Source: Deinococcus frigens DSM 12807 (GTDB lineage: Bacteria > Deinococcota > Deinococci > Deinococcales > Deinococcaceae). From it: a stretch of 16,182 bases of DNA. The position numbers were made by a program, and so were the translations under genes. The stretch lies in the NCBI RefSeq assembly GCF_000701425.1, contig NZ_JNIW01000067.1, positions 1 to 16,182 of the forward strand. The letters run 5' to 3'. Below, piece by piece: positions 8,294 to 15,878 of the stretch (the stretch's first letter is position 1; every line of letters starts with the position of its first letter). The notes beneath the pieces were generated by a model, which saw only the letters and a program-made list of their open reading frames with translations, ran no database searches and was not told the DNA's origin.

Positions 8294-9472
8294 ATGACTG
8301 CCCCCACGCCTGCCCCGTTCACGCCGCGACTGCTGATCTGTGGTGTCCTGTACACCGGCATGGGCGGCGGCCATGCACCGGGCGGAGTCGTGGTGGTGGG
8401 CGGCACGGTGGCGGCCACGGGCGATCCGGCGCAGTTGCGGGAGGCTTATCCTCAGGCACGGGTGGAGGAGGTCGGCGGCGTCATCGCCCCGCCGCCGATC
8501 AACGCGCACACACATCTGGACATGAGCGCCTACGAATTTCAGGCCCTCCCTTATTTCCGCTGGCTGCCCGAAGTCGTGATCGCCCAGCGCGAGTTGCGCG
8601 GCGTGGCGGGCGCTCTGGCAGGGGCCGGGGAACTAGCGCGGCTGGGCGTGGGTGGCGTGGGCGACATCGTGTGGTCCCCGGAAGTGATGGACGCCCTGCT
8701 GACCCGCGAGGACTTGCGCGGCGTCCTCTATTTCGAGGTGCTGAATACCTTCGCCGAGAAAGCGGACGAGGTGTTCACTGGAATGCGGCGGCGGGTGGAG
8801 GCGTGGCGTAAGTTGGAGCGGCCCGGCGGCCCCCGCCTCGGCCTGACGCCGCACACGCCCTTCACAGTCAGCCACCGCCTGATGAAGCTGGTCTGCGACT
8901 ACGCGGCGGGCGAGGGCCTGCCCCTCCAGATTCATGTGGCCGAGCATCCCAGTGAACCCGAACTGTTCGCCACGGGCGCGGGGCCGCTGTGGGACCACCG
9001 CCTGCTGCCGTTCTGGCCCGAAACGTTTGCCCAGGTGATCGGGCGCACGCCGGAGCCGGAGCTGACCCCGGTGCGCTATCTGGACGAGCTGGGCGTGCTG
9101 GCCGCCAAGCCCACGTTGATCCACATGGTCAACGTCACGCCGGACGACATCGCGCGGGTGGCGCGGGCCGGATGCGCGGTGGTCAGTTGCCCGCGCAGCA
9201 ACCACCATCTGGAGTGCGGCACCTTTCGCTGGACCGCCTTTGCCGCCGCCGGGGTAGACATTGCGCTGGGCACCGATTCCGTCGCCAGCGGCGAGAGCCT
9301 GGACGTGCGCGGCGACGTGGCCTTTGCCCGTGACCTCTACCCGCAGCTTGACCCCAGGGTGCTGGTGCGCGCCGCCGTCAAGGGAGGTGGGCGCGTGGTG
9401 GGCCTGCCCACACCGTTCATCCGGCGCGGGGAGCCGTGGTCAGAGACTTATGTGTGGAGTCAGGGTGACTAG
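8294..9472 (+). CDS. COG0402 amidohydrolase, possible aminodeoxyfutalosine deaminase
   Basis: This 392-residue metal-dependent deaminase has the full set of ligands for one metal: NAHTHLD (H72, H74), IHVAEH (H214, with the acid E217), LIHMVN (H277) and ALGTDS (D328). CPRSNHHLECG (299-309) is the substrate-loop motif of COG0402 aminohydrolases that act on adenosine-like or related purine nucleosides. Deinococcus makes menaquinone by the futalosine route, and a COG0402 enzyme from D. radiodurans is known to deaminate aminodeoxyfutalosine; this gene could be the counterpart, but the window contains no other menaquinone gene to support it. Other options are a methylthioadenosine/adenosylhomocysteine deaminase or a guanine deaminase-like enzyme. 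Its stop codon overlaps that of the convergent lipoprotein gene. Confidence 0.8.
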   Translation: MTAPTPAPFTPRLLICGVLYTGMGGGHAPGGVVVVGGTVAATGDPAQLREAYPQARVEEVGGVIAPPPINAHTHLDMSAYEFQALPYFRWLPEVVIAQRELRGVAGALAGAGELARLGVGGVGDIVWSPEVMDALLTREDLRGVLYFEVLNTFAEKADEVFTGMRRRVEAWRKLERPGGPRLGLTPHTPFTVSHRLMKLVCDYAAGEGLPLQIHVAEHPSEPELFATGAGPLWDHRLLPFWPETFAQVIGRTPEPELTPVRYLDELGVLAAKPTLIHMVNVTPDDIARVARAGCAVVSCPRSNHHLECGTFRWTAFAAAGVDIALGTDSVASGESLDVRGDVAFARDLYPQLDPRVLVRAAVKGGGRVVGLPTPFIRRGEPWSETYVWSQGD

Positions 9473-9960
9473 GACTGCTGGCTGAGGTTGGCCTCGCAGG
9501 TGCCGTTCGCCACCGTTTTGCCGTTGCGCATGTAGGTCAGGGTGCCGATCAGGGGATTGCCCGTCAGCCGGTCCAGTTTGCAGGTGTAGGTGACCCTGTC
9601 GAAGCTGGCGGCCCCGGCGTCGCCCACCCAGCGGAACTCGGCGTTGCGGCGGTCCGGGTCATAGGTGGCCACGGCAAAGCCGGCGCGGCTGTCGTTGAAG
9701 CCGATGTACTCATCCCGCGCGCTGTAGGAGGCGAATTTGCCCTGCACGTTCACCAGGTCCGGGATGGTCACGGTGGTGACCACGTTGCGGCCATCCACCA
9801 CGCCGCTGAGGGTCCAGGTCTGCCCGACGGCCAGCGGCCCGAATTGCAGCGGTCCCTTCTCTCCCCCGTCGCGGGAGGCGAGCAGCGAGGTGATCGGGGC
9901 GCAGGACCCCATCATTAAGGGCAGACCCAGGGCCAGCGGCAACACGGCGCGTTTCAGCAT
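9469..9960 (-). CDS. Small predicted lipoprotein, function unknown
   Basis: This 163-residue protein has a typical lipoprotein signal: basic start MLKR, hydrophobic core AVLPLALGLPLMMG, then C20 in MGSC as the likely acylated residue. The mature part is mostly beta-like (GQTWTLSGVVDGRNVVTTVTI) and has two further cysteines, C127 and C155, that could form a disulfide outside the cytoplasm. I do not recognise a family. It is on the same strand as rnhB, 47 bases downstream, but has its own leaderless promoter. It converges on the amidohydrolase gene and overlaps it by four bases. Confidence 0.75.
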   Translation of the reverse strand: MLKRAVLPLALGLPLMMGSCAPITSLLASRDGGEKGPLQFGPLAVGQTWTLSGVVDGRNVVTTVTIPDLVNVQGKFASYSARDEYIGFNDSRAGFAVATYDPDRRNAEFRWVGDAGAASFDRVTYTCKLDRLTGNPLIGTLTYMRNGKTVANGTCEANLSQQS

Positions 9961-9966
9961 GTCCGC

Positions 9967-9972
9967 AGGATA
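9967..9972 (-). promoter_or_regulatory. Leaderless -10 element of the lipoprotein gene
   Basis: On the minus strand TATCCT lies six bases before the ATG at 9960. This suggests the gene is transcribed separately from rnhB. Confidence 0.5.
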
Positions 9973-10007
9973 CGGGCCGCAGATGAGGAAGCTGGGAAGT
10001 GCAGAGG

Positions 10008-10676
10008 TCAGGGCCTTTCAGTGTCCGCAGACCACAGGCCGTCCTCGCCGCCCTCCAGCAGTCGGCGGATGGGCGCGAACGTCCGGCGGTGCACCGCGCT
10101 CACGCCCAGTTCTGCCAGCCCGGCGCGGTGGGCCGGTGCGCCGTAGCCCTTGTGGGCGGCAAAACCGTAGCCGGGGTGCCGAAGGTCCAGCTCGCGCATC
10201 ACGGCGTCGCGCCCTGTTTTGGCCAGCAGGCTGGCGGCAGCCACGCTGTAGCTCAGGGCGTCGGCCTTTGGCGGGGCGCTGATGGGCCACCCTGTGCGGA
10301 GTTTCAGGTAGTCCGTGACCAGCGCCTGCGGAGGCGGGTCCAGCCTCGCCAGCGCCCGGAGGGCCGCCGCGTGCGTCGCGCCCAGGATGTTCAGTTCGTC
10401 GATCTCGTCCGGCCAGGCGTGTTCCACGGCGTAGGCCAGGGCCACGCGGCGGACCTCGGCGGCGTATTCCTCGCGCACGCCCGCCGTCAGTTGCTTGCTG
10501 TCCCGGAACGGATACTCGGTGGCCAGGCCAGGCAGGATCACCGCCGCCACCGTCACCGGCCCGGCCCATGCGCCGCGTCCGGCCTCGTCCACACCCGCCA
10601 CGCGGAAGTGGCCGCGCCGCCAGTGCTCGCGCTCGTAGGCCCAGTCCGGGGTGACCGAAGGGAGAGAAGCAGGCAT
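10008..10676 (-). CDS. rnhB: Ribonuclease HII
   Basis: The enzyme cuts the RNA strand of RNA/DNA hybrids and removes single ribonucleotides from DNA. It has 222 residues, the usual size. The catalytic set is present: GVDEAGRG (D30, E31), DYLKL (D122) and PKADALSYSVAAASLLAKTGRD in part (D139). Other family segments are SKQLTAGVREE (60-70), DELNILGATHAA (93-104) and HPGYGFAAHKGYGAPAH near residue 167. The start ATG at 10676 follows TACGCT by six bases. It is divergent from rpe (159 bases between starts) and precedes the lipoprotein gene. Confidence 0.95.
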   Translation of the reverse strand: MPASLPSVTPDWAYEREHWRRGHFRVAGVDEAGRGAWAGPVTVAAVILPGLATEYPFRDSKQLTAGVREEYAAEVRRVALAYAVEHAWPDEIDELNILGATHAAALRALARLDPPPQALVTDYLKLRTGWPISAPPKADALSYSVAAASLLAKTGRDAVMRELDLRHPGYGFAAHKGYGAPAHRAGLAELGVSAVHRRTFAPIRRLLEGGEDGLWSADTERP

Positions 10677-10682
10677 GTGGGG

Positions 10683-10688
10683 AGCGTA
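10683..10688 (-). promoter_or_regulatory. Leaderless -10 element of rnhB
   Basis: TACGCT on the minus strand lies six bases before the ATG at 10676. Confidence 0.45.
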
Positions 10689-10822
10689 GCAGGCGGGGGA
10701 CCGCGTCTCCTGTGAATATTGTGTTCGGTCGGCTGCCGTGAGCTTCGCAAAAAGGTCCCGGCCCTCCTTACCGGTCCAGCAGAACCCGGAATCGGCAGCT
10801 CCCGGATTTGTGAACTATGTCG

Positions 10823-10828
10823 TAAACT
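10823..10828 (+). promoter_or_regulatory. Leaderless -10 element that fixes the GTG start of rpe
   Basis: TAAACT lies seven bases before GTG 10836. The same hexamer and spacing precede the GTG of the M42 peptidase gene. It favours this start over the upstream in-frame ATG at 10719. Confidence 0.5.
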
Positions 10829-10835
10829 GCGCGGC

Positions 10836-11510
10836 GTGAGTGCTGAAGCCGATAACCTCCGCCGTGTCAAGCTGGCTCCCAGCATCCTGTCATGCGATTT
10901 CGCGCACCTGGCCGATGAGCTGGGGGCCATCGCCGGGGCGGACTGGGCGCATTTGGACGTGATGGACGGGGCCTTCGTGCCCAACATCAGTTTCGGGCTG
11001 CCGATCCTGGCGGCGGCGCGGCGGACCAGCAACCTGCCGCTGGACGTTCACCTGATGATCGAGCGCCCCGAACGCCACCTCAAGGACTTTGCCGCCGCCG
11101 GGGCCGACAGCCTGACCGTGCATGTGGAGTCCACGCCGCACATCCACCGCGCCGTGCAGCAGATCCGGGAACTGGGCAAGCGGGCGGGCGTGACCCTCAA
11201 TCCCGGCACCCCGCTGGAGGCAGTGCGGCCCGTGCTGAACGATGTGGATGTGGTGCTGATCATGAGCGTCAACCCTGGCTTCGGCGGCCAGAAGTTCATT
11301 CCTGCCAGCCTGGAGCGCATTCGCACGCTGCGCCGCTGGCTGGATGAGGCGGGCAGCGACGCCGAATTGCAGGTGGACGGCGGCGTGTCCAGCACCAATG
11401 CCCGCGCGGTGGTCAGCGCCGGGGCCACCGTGCTGGTGGCGGGCAGCGCCGTGTTCGGCAAGGACGGCGCGCGGGCGGGCCTGGAACGTCTGCGGGAAGC
11501 CCTGAAATGA
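10836..11510 (+). CDS. rpe: Ribulose-phosphate 3-epimerase
   Basis: The enzyme interconverts ribulose 5-phosphate and xylulose 5-phosphate in the pentose phosphate pathway. It has 224 residues from a GTG start. The TIM-barrel motifs are [11 protein letters not shown] (12-22, S16), [14 protein letters not shown] (37-50, metal ligands H39 and D41), DVHLMIERP (70-78, H72), [10 protein letters not shown] (145-154) with the phosphate grip, and LQVDGGVS (178-185, D181 ligand). Most relatives begin just before KLAPSILS; this one has about ten more residues, in keeping with the leaderless GTG. comB starts 16 bases after its stop, so the two are probably co-transcribed. Confidence 0.95.
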   Translation: MSAEADNLRRVKLAPSILSCDFAHLADELGAIAGADWAHLDVMDGAFVPNISFGLPILAAARRTSNLPLDVHLMIERPERHLKDFAAAGADSLTVHVESTPHIHRAVQQIRELGKRAGVTLNPGTPLEAVRPVLNDVDVVLIMSVNPGFGGQKFIPASLERIRTLRRWLDEAGSDAELQVDGGVSSTNARAVVSAGATVLVAGSAVFGKDGARAGLERLREALK

Positions 11511-11526
11511 AGGGCGGCGGGCGCGC

Positions 11527-12249
11527 GTGAAGCTGCGCGTCGATCTGCTGCCGCACGGAAATTACCCGGACGTGGTCCTGGTGGTGGATGCCCTGCGCGC
11601 CACCACCACCGCCGTGGCCTATCTGGAACGCGGCGCACAGGCGCTCCTGCTGACCAGCACGCCGGAAGTCGCGCTGGCCCTGCGTGAACAGGACCGGACC
11701 CTGCTGCTGGCCGGGGAACGGGGTGGCCTGCCCATTCCCGGCTTCGATTTCGGCAACAGTCCGGCGGAGGCGGGCACCCAGAATTTCGCGGGCCGCACGG
11801 TGGTCATGAACACCAGCAACGGCACCGGGGCCGCCCACATCGCCGCGCAGAGCGGCAGGCATGTGCTGCTGGCGGCCCTGACCAACGCCCACGCCGCCGC
11901 CCGCCGCGCCCACGCCCTGGCCTCCGAGGGGGTCAGCATCGTCTGTGCCGGAACGGACGGGCGGGTGGGCCTGGAAGACGTGTACACCGCTGGCGTGCTG
12001 GCCGAATACCTGCTGGCGATGGGCGAATTCACGCTGGACGACGGCGCGCGGATTGCCTTAACGGTGCGGCGGGGCGGCGGCGATCCGGTGCAAGCTCTGG
12101 CGGGCAGCGATCACGGCGTCCATCTGGCGGCCCTGGGCGTGGCCGACGACGTGCGGCTCGCAGCAGGCCTCAGCACCAGCACGGTGGTTCCCACGCTGGA
12201 GCGCGGCGAGGGTGAACCGCAAGGGGCCTTGAGGTTCGTGGCCGGGTAA
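11527..12249 (+). CDS. comB: 2-phosphosulfolactate phosphatase family protein (ComB)
   Basis: ComB removes phosphate from 2-phosphosulfolactate in archaeal coenzyme M synthesis. The 240-residue product here has the family motifs VDALRATTT (20-28), GERGG (63-67), FDFGNSP (73-79), MNTSNGTGA (94-102) and [17 protein letters not shown] (near 140-156). Bacterial homologues occur without coenzyme M and their true substrate is usually unknown, so the family name is firm and the function is not. The start is GTG at 11527, 16 bases after rpe. There is only a weak purine-rich stretch before it, and translation may be coupled to rpe. No terminator was seen in the 61 bases before the convergent peptidase gene. 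Confidence 0.87.
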   Translation: MKLRVDLLPHGNYPDVVLVVDALRATTTAVAYLERGAQALLLTSTPEVALALREQDRTLLLAGERGGLPIPGFDFGNSPAEAGTQNFAGRTVVMNTSNGTGAAHIAAQSGRHVLLAALTNAHAAARRAHALASEGVSIVCAGTDGRVGLEDVYTAGVLAEYLLAMGEFTLDDGARIALTVRRGGGDPVQALAGSDHGVHLAALGVADDVRLAAGLSTSTVVPTLERGEGEPQGALRFVAG

Positions 12250-12310
12250 GCGGGAGTCGGGACGCCGCCCAGAACTCTGGATTTCGAGCGCCGTCCTCTG
12301 ATTCCTGGCT

Positions 12311-13378
12311 CTACACCCGCGTGAAGTCCGGCCCTTCTTCCAGATCCGTTACCCAGGCGGCGATGATGTCGATGCACGCCCTGACATCGCGGGCGTCCAC
12401 CATCTCCGAGGGGCTGTGCATGTAGCGGTTGGGAATGCTGACCACGGCGGTGGGCACGCCCGAGCGCACCACGGTCAGGGCGTCCGCGTCGGTGCCGGTG
12501 CGGGCGGTGTTGGCTCCCAGCGTGAAGGGAATGCCGTTCTTGCGGGCGGCCTCCTGAAGCTGGCGGACCACCACGGGGCTGCTGGTGGGACCGACGCCCA
12601 GATTCGCGCCGCTGCCAAAGTGGACCACACCGTATTTCTTTTCGCTGACGCCGCTCTGCTTGGTCTCGTGCGTCACGTCCACGGCGATTCCGGCGATGGG
12701 ATCGAGCCGGTAGCCGCCCAGCCGCGCCCCGAACAGCCCGATTTCCTCCTGGCTGGTGCCGACAGCCACGACACGGTGTTTGAGGTCTGTGTCTTTCAGT
12801 GCCTTGAGCGCTTCGAGCACCACGAACGCCCCCACGCGATTGTCCAGTGCCCGGCTGACAATTTTATCGCCCACCATGATCGGCCCCTGCTCGATCACGC
12901 CGTAAGTGCCGATGGGGATGCGCTGGGCGGCATCCTCCTTGCTCAGTCCCACGTCGATCCACAGGTCTTCGAGCTTGCTGGCCTTGCTGCGCTCCTCGGA
13001 TTCCATGACGTGGATGGCCTTTTTGCCGATCACGCCCAGCAGGTCGCCGCCGGGGGCCAGCAGGCGGATGCGCTGGCCCACCAGCACCTGCGGGTCCCAG
13101 CCACCCACCGGCAGCACGCTGAGAAAACCCTCGTCGCCGACATGTGACACGATCAATCCGATCTCGTCCAGGTGGCCCATCAGGGCGATTGCGGGCGCGC
13201 CTTGCGGCCCGAGTTCGGCGTACACGTTGCCGTAATGGTCCTCCCAGACGCGGGCAAAGGCGCTGGCCTCGGCCTTCCAGACGTCGGCGGCGCGGCGTTC
13301 CAGGCCGCTGGGGGCCGCCTGGGACAGCAGCGCGAAAAGAAAGTCCCGGTTGATGCCCTGTTCTGAGTTGGAAGTCAC
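12311..13378 (-). CDS. M42 family metallopeptidase (FrvX/YsdC-type aminopeptidase)
   Basis: This is a cytoplasmic two-metal aminopeptidase family; some members were earlier named endoglucanase M. The protein has 355 residues. Metal ligands and catalytic acids are in place: GHLDEIG (H69), ALDNR (D179), TSQEEIGLFG (E211 as general base and E212 as ligand), AVDVTHET (D234) and YMHSPSE (H321). The segment around residues 85-170 is the inserted domain that drives assembly of the large dodecameric particles in this family. The start is GTG at 13378, supported by TAAACT seven bases upstream. It is divergent from apaG (115 bases) and converges on comB. It likely trims peptides after protein breakdown. 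Confidence 0.93.
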   Translation of the reverse strand: MTSNSEQGINRDFLFALLSQAAPSGLERRAADVWKAEASAFARVWEDHYGNVYAELGPQGAPAIALMGHLDEIGLIVSHVGDEGFLSVLPVGGWDPQVLVGQRIRLLAPGGDLLGVIGKKAIHVMESEERSKASKLEDLWIDVGLSKEDAAQRIPIGTYGVIEQGPIMVGDKIVSRALDNRVGAFVVLEALKALKDTDLKHRVVAVGTSQEEIGLFGARLGGYRLDPIAGIAVDVTHETKQSGVSEKKYGVVHFGSGANLGVGPTSSPVVVRQLQEAARKNGIPFTLGANTARTGTDADALTVVRSGVPTAVVSIPNRYMHSPSEMVDARDVRACIDIIAAWVTDLEEGPDFTRV

Positions 13379-13385
13379 GCGGGGC

Positions 13386-13391
13386 AGTTTA
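13386..13391 (-). promoter_or_regulatory. Leaderless -10 element of the M42 peptidase gene
   Basis: TAAACT on the minus strand lies seven bases before GTG 13378, the same hexamer and spacing as at rpe. Confidence 0.5.
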
Positions 13392-13479
13392 GAGCAGGCC
13401 CCCGCCTGGCCGCACCGGGAAAAGGCCCCACCGATTGCTCATGCGGGCCGCCAGACAGTGTGGCGGCGCTGGCCTCCGG

Positions 13480-13485
13480 TATCCT
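13480..13485 (+). promoter_or_regulatory. Leaderless -10 element that fixes the start of apaG
   Basis: TATCCT lies eight bases before ATG 13494. It supports that start over the longer frame that begins at 13350 inside the neighbouring gene. Confidence 0.5.
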
Positions 13486-13493
13486 CTGAAACC

Positions 13494-13925
13494 ATGAGTC
13501 GCCCCACTGATCCAGACCGTCCAGACCCTCCCAGTCCTGCCGGTGGGGCCGACGCCGCGCCGGATATTCGCGTGGACGTGCGGGTCAGCCATCTGGCGGC
13601 GCAGAGTACGCCGGAGCGGCGGGTCTTTTCCTACGTGATCCGCATCGAGAACCACAGCGACCAGACCTGGAAGCTGCTGGCGCGGCACTGGGACATCTTG
13701 GACGCCCATGGCCACACCATCAGCGTGGACGGCGACGGCGTGGTGGGCGAGCAGCCCGTGATGCCGCCGGGCGGCACCTTCGTCTACGATTCCTTCGTGA
13801 CCGTGGAGGCCACGCCGGGGCGCATGGGCGGCTATTACGTGATGCAGGACGCCTGGGGCGCGCGGACGCGGGTGCCGATTCCGCCCTTCATGCTGGACGT
13901 GCCCGGGGAACGGACGCTGAATTAG
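13494..13925 (+). CDS. apaG: ApaG/DUF525 domain protein
   Basis: This 143-residue protein consists of a Pro/Asp-rich N-terminal tail of about 20 residues and an ApaG beta-sandwich domain. The domain shows VRVSHLAAQSTPERRVFSYVI in part, IENHSDQTWKLLARHW, GDGVVGEQPVMPPGGTFVY and GRMGGYYVMQD. The GxGxxGxxP-type loop (DGDGVVGEQP) is the hallmark of the family. ApaG is a fibronectin type III-like fold of unclear role, linked to divalent metal resistance in some bacteria. The start is chosen by the TATCCT element. Its end is seven bases from the end of the convergent queA gene. Confidence 0.9.
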   Translation: MSRPTDPDRPDPPSPAGGADAAPDIRVDVRVSHLAAQSTPERRVFSYVIRIENHSDQTWKLLARHWDILDAHGHTISVDGDGVVGEQPVMPPGGTFVYDSFVTVEATPGRMGGYYVMQDAWGARTRVPIPPFMLDVPGERTLN

Positions 13926-13932
13926 GCGTCAG

Positions 13933-14994
13933 TCACTCCGCTGACATCTCCAGCAGCATCGCGTCGCCCAGCGAATAGAATCGGTACCCACCATCCAGCG
14001 CCGCGTCGTAAGCGGCCCGAATGCGCTCCTCTCCAGCGAAGGCGGCCACCAGCAAGAGCAGCGTGCTGCCCGGCAGATGGAGGTTGGTGATCAGCGCGTC
14101 GGGAACATGGACAGGCGTGCCAGGCGTGATGAAGATGCGGGTGTCGCCCTCGCCCGCCCCCACCGCGCCACCGTCCCAGGCACTTTCCAGCGTGCGGACC
14201 GTGGTGGTGCCGACGGCGATAACGCGGCGGCCCTCGGCCCTGGCGCGGTTGATGGCTGCGGCGGTGGCCTCGCCCACCGAGTAGCGCTCGGCGTGCATGA
14301 TGTGGTCCGCCACGGACCCCTGGATGGGCCGGAATGTTCCCGCCCCCACATGCAGGGTCACGGCGCAGCGTTCCACGCCCATGCCGTCCAGCCGGGCCAG
14401 CAACTCCGGCGTGAAATGCAGCCCGGCGGTAGGGGCGGCCACGCTGCCGGGATCACGGGCATAGACCGTCTGATAGCGCTCGCGCCACACCTCGTCGTCA
14501 TCACCCGCGTCGATGTACGGCGGCAGCGGCAACCGCCCGATCTGGTCCAGATGCGGCTTCAGGTCATGCTCAAAGCGCAGCAGGCGCGCGCCGTCTGCCA
14601 GAACTCCGACGACTTCGGCCCGGTTTTCGCCCAGCCAGAGTTCCCTTCCGGCCCGCTTTGCGGGTTTCAGATACGCGCTCCAGACGTTGCTCTCCTCCTC
14701 GCGCAGCAGCATCACTTCCACCGTGCCGCCGCCGTGGCCCCCAGACGTCACGGGCTTACGCGCCATCACGCGGGCGGGGATCACGCGGCTCTGGTTGAAA
14801 ACCAGCAGATCACCGGGGCGCAGCAGGTCCGGCAGCTCCCGGAATATGCGGTGCGAGATGTCACCCCGCCCCACCACCAGCAAGCGGGAGGCGTCGCGCG
14901 GTTCGGCCCCGGTGTGGGCAATCCGCTCCGGGGGCAGGGTGAAATTCAGGCGGGCCAGGACGGCGTCCGCGCCGTGAATGTTCGAGTCGGGCAT
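13933..14994 (-). CDS. queA: S-adenosylmethionine:tRNA ribosyltransferase-isomerase
   Basis: QueA transfers and rearranges the ribosyl part of S-adenosylmethionine onto 7-aminomethyl-7-deazaguanine in tRNA to make epoxyqueuosine. The 353-residue protein has the family landmarks NQSRVIPAR (67-75), LPLPPYI (155-161), GSVAAPTAGLHFT (183-195), LHVGAGTFRP (214-223), HAERYSV (234-240) and NLHLPGSTLLLLVAAF near residue 305, and ends with YRFYSLGDAMLLE. It starts seven bases after the stop of the NYN-domain gene, so the two form one operon. No other queuosine gene is in the window. Confidence 0.95.
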   Translation of the reverse strand: MPDSNIHGADAVLARLNFTLPPERIAHTGAEPRDASRLLVVGRGDISHRIFRELPDLLRPGDLLVFNQSRVIPARVMARKPVTSGGHGGGTVEVMLLREEESNVWSAYLKPAKRAGRELWLGENRAEVVGVLADGARLLRFEHDLKPHLDQIGRLPLPPYIDAGDDDEVWRERYQTVYARDPGSVAAPTAGLHFTPELLARLDGMGVERCAVTLHVGAGTFRPIQGSVADHIMHAERYSVGEATAAAINRARAEGRRVIAVGTTTVRTLESAWDGGAVGAGEGDTRIFITPGTPVHVPDALITNLHLPGSTLLLLVAAFAGEERIRAAYDAALDGGYRFYSLGDAMLLEMSAE

Positions 14995-15001
14995 GTCTGG
15001 A

Positions 15002-15574
15002 TTACTGGGCGGTTTCTTCCGGCTTCGGCTCGTCGGCCTTGGCGTTGTTGCGCTGGCGGGCGGGCATCAGGGCGTCCTCGATGTCGGGCAGGTGTGTAAA
15101 ACGGTCCGCAGCGTCGATCAGTTTCTGGGCGGTGTGTTCACGGAAGGCGATCACCTCCACCCGCTTGCCGCGCTCCTGCAAGACCTCCACCATGTCAGTG
15201 AAATCGCCGTCGCCGCTGCCCAGCACCACCACGTCCAGATGGTCCATCAGGCGCACCATGTCGGCCACGATGCCCATGTCCCAGTTGCCCTCATAAATGG
15301 GTTTGCCGCCGTCGGTGACATGGTGCAGGTGCAGGTTCATGCGCCGCACCTTGAAGCCCAGCGTGGACAGCTTGTAAATAAAGGGCCGGGCGGTGGCCTC
15401 GTTCTCGCGCTCCACCGTGTAGGAAATGGCGTGCAACAGCTCGCGGCCATCCACGGCCACATTCAGCAGCGTCTCGAAGTTGACGGCGCGCTCCAGCAGG
15501 TCACGCGCCGAGTGGTACAGGTTCTGGGTATCGATAAACACGCCCACGCGGGCGCGGTGAACAACGTATTGCAT
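15002..15574 (-). CDS. NYN domain protein (LabA/DUF88-like), probable RNase
   Basis: This 190-residue protein has a PIN-like NYN nuclease fold. The acidic centre is visible in GVFIDTQNLY (D15), NWDMGIVADM (D99, D105) and LGSGDGDFTDM (D122, D124). The SGDGDF motif is a hallmark of the family, and FIDTQNLY is a close variant of the usual IDxxN. The C-terminal 20 residues are charged and probably flexible. NYN proteins are thought to process or degrade RNA, but few bacterial members have been tested. I chose the ATG at 15574 because AGGAG lies eight bases before it (15583-15587); a longer frame from a TTG at 15619 adds residues with no support. It is the first gene of an operon with queA. Confidence 0.85.
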   Translation of the reverse strand: MQYVVHRARVGVFIDTQNLYHSARDLLERAVNFETLLNVAVDGRELLHAISYTVERENEATARPFIYKLSTLGFKVRRMNLHLHHVTDGGKPIYEGNWDMGIVADMVRLMDHLDVVVLGSGDGDFTDMVEVLQERGKRVEVIAFREHTAQKLIDAADRFTHLPDIEDALMPARQRNNAKADEPKPEETAQ

Positions 15575-15582
15575 TGGGGTTT

Positions 15583-15587
15583 CTCCT
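15583..15587 (-). promoter_or_regulatory. Shine-Dalgarno site of the NYN gene
   Basis: AGGAG on the minus strand lies eight bases before ATG 15574 and sets the start of the NYN protein. Confidence 0.55.
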
Positions 15588-15622
15588 GTTGTGGGCCGGG
15601 CAAAAAAGGGATCGGGCAAGAA

Positions 15623-15660
15623 ATGGGCTGAGCTCGAGATGGGCTGAGCTTGAAATGGGG
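15623..15660. repeat. Tandem repeat, 16-bp period, in the 5' region of the NYN-queA operon
   Basis: ATGGGCTGAGCTCGAG (15623-15638) is followed by ATGGGCTGAGCTTGAA (15639-15654) and the first six bases of a third unit (15655-15660). It lies about 50-85 bases before the NYN start. If TAGACT at 15678-15683 on the minus strand is the operon -10 box, the repeat is inside the transcript leader. Confidence 0.75.
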
Positions 15661-15866
15661 CGGGGTTTGCCGGGATGAGTCTACCACCGGGCCGGGTTGG
15701 CAGGGATTGGGGAGGATTGGTTGGATGTTTCGGGGGGCTGCAACGGTTTGACCCCTCCGGTCCTCCGGGGCACCTCCCCTTAGAAACGCTCGATGCGCAA
15801 TAGGTTTAAGGCAGGGCGAGCAAGTCCAAATGGCTTTCTATTGATCACGGCGTAAATACAGCCTGA

Positions 15867-15872
15867 TACTCT
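15867..15872 (+). promoter_or_regulatory. Leaderless -10 element of the right transposase
   Basis: TACTCT lies six bases before ATG 15879 and favours that start; the ATG at 15874 opens a different, unrelated frame. Confidence 0.45.
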
Positions 15873-15878
15873 AATGGC

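Larger units (their letters stand above)
15575..15878. other. Gap between the NYN gene and the right IS630 gene
   Basis: About 300 bases without a gene. From left to right it holds the NYN ribosome site, the 16-bp tandem repeat, a possible minus-strand -10 (TAGACT, 15678-15683), a REP-like piece rich in CCCCTCC and CCGGGG (about 15748-15780), then an AT-richer stretch that should contain the end of the IS element. The TA at 15780-15782 next to CTCCCCTTA is a candidate insertion point, but I cannot confirm it without the other end. Confidence 0.35.

Noticed and set aside
12250..12310. Terminator between comB and the M42 gene
   Set aside because: Only a small CCAGA/TCTGG pair with a two-base loop and no T tract was found.
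13350..13493. Longer start for apaG at 13350
   Set aside because: It would begin inside the neighbouring peptidase gene and lacks a promoter or ribosome site; the ATG at 13494 has a -10 element eight bases before it.
14077..15099. A 340-residue plus-strand frame opposite queA
   Set aside because: Its composition is that of antisense GC-rich sequence, and queA on the other strand is certain.
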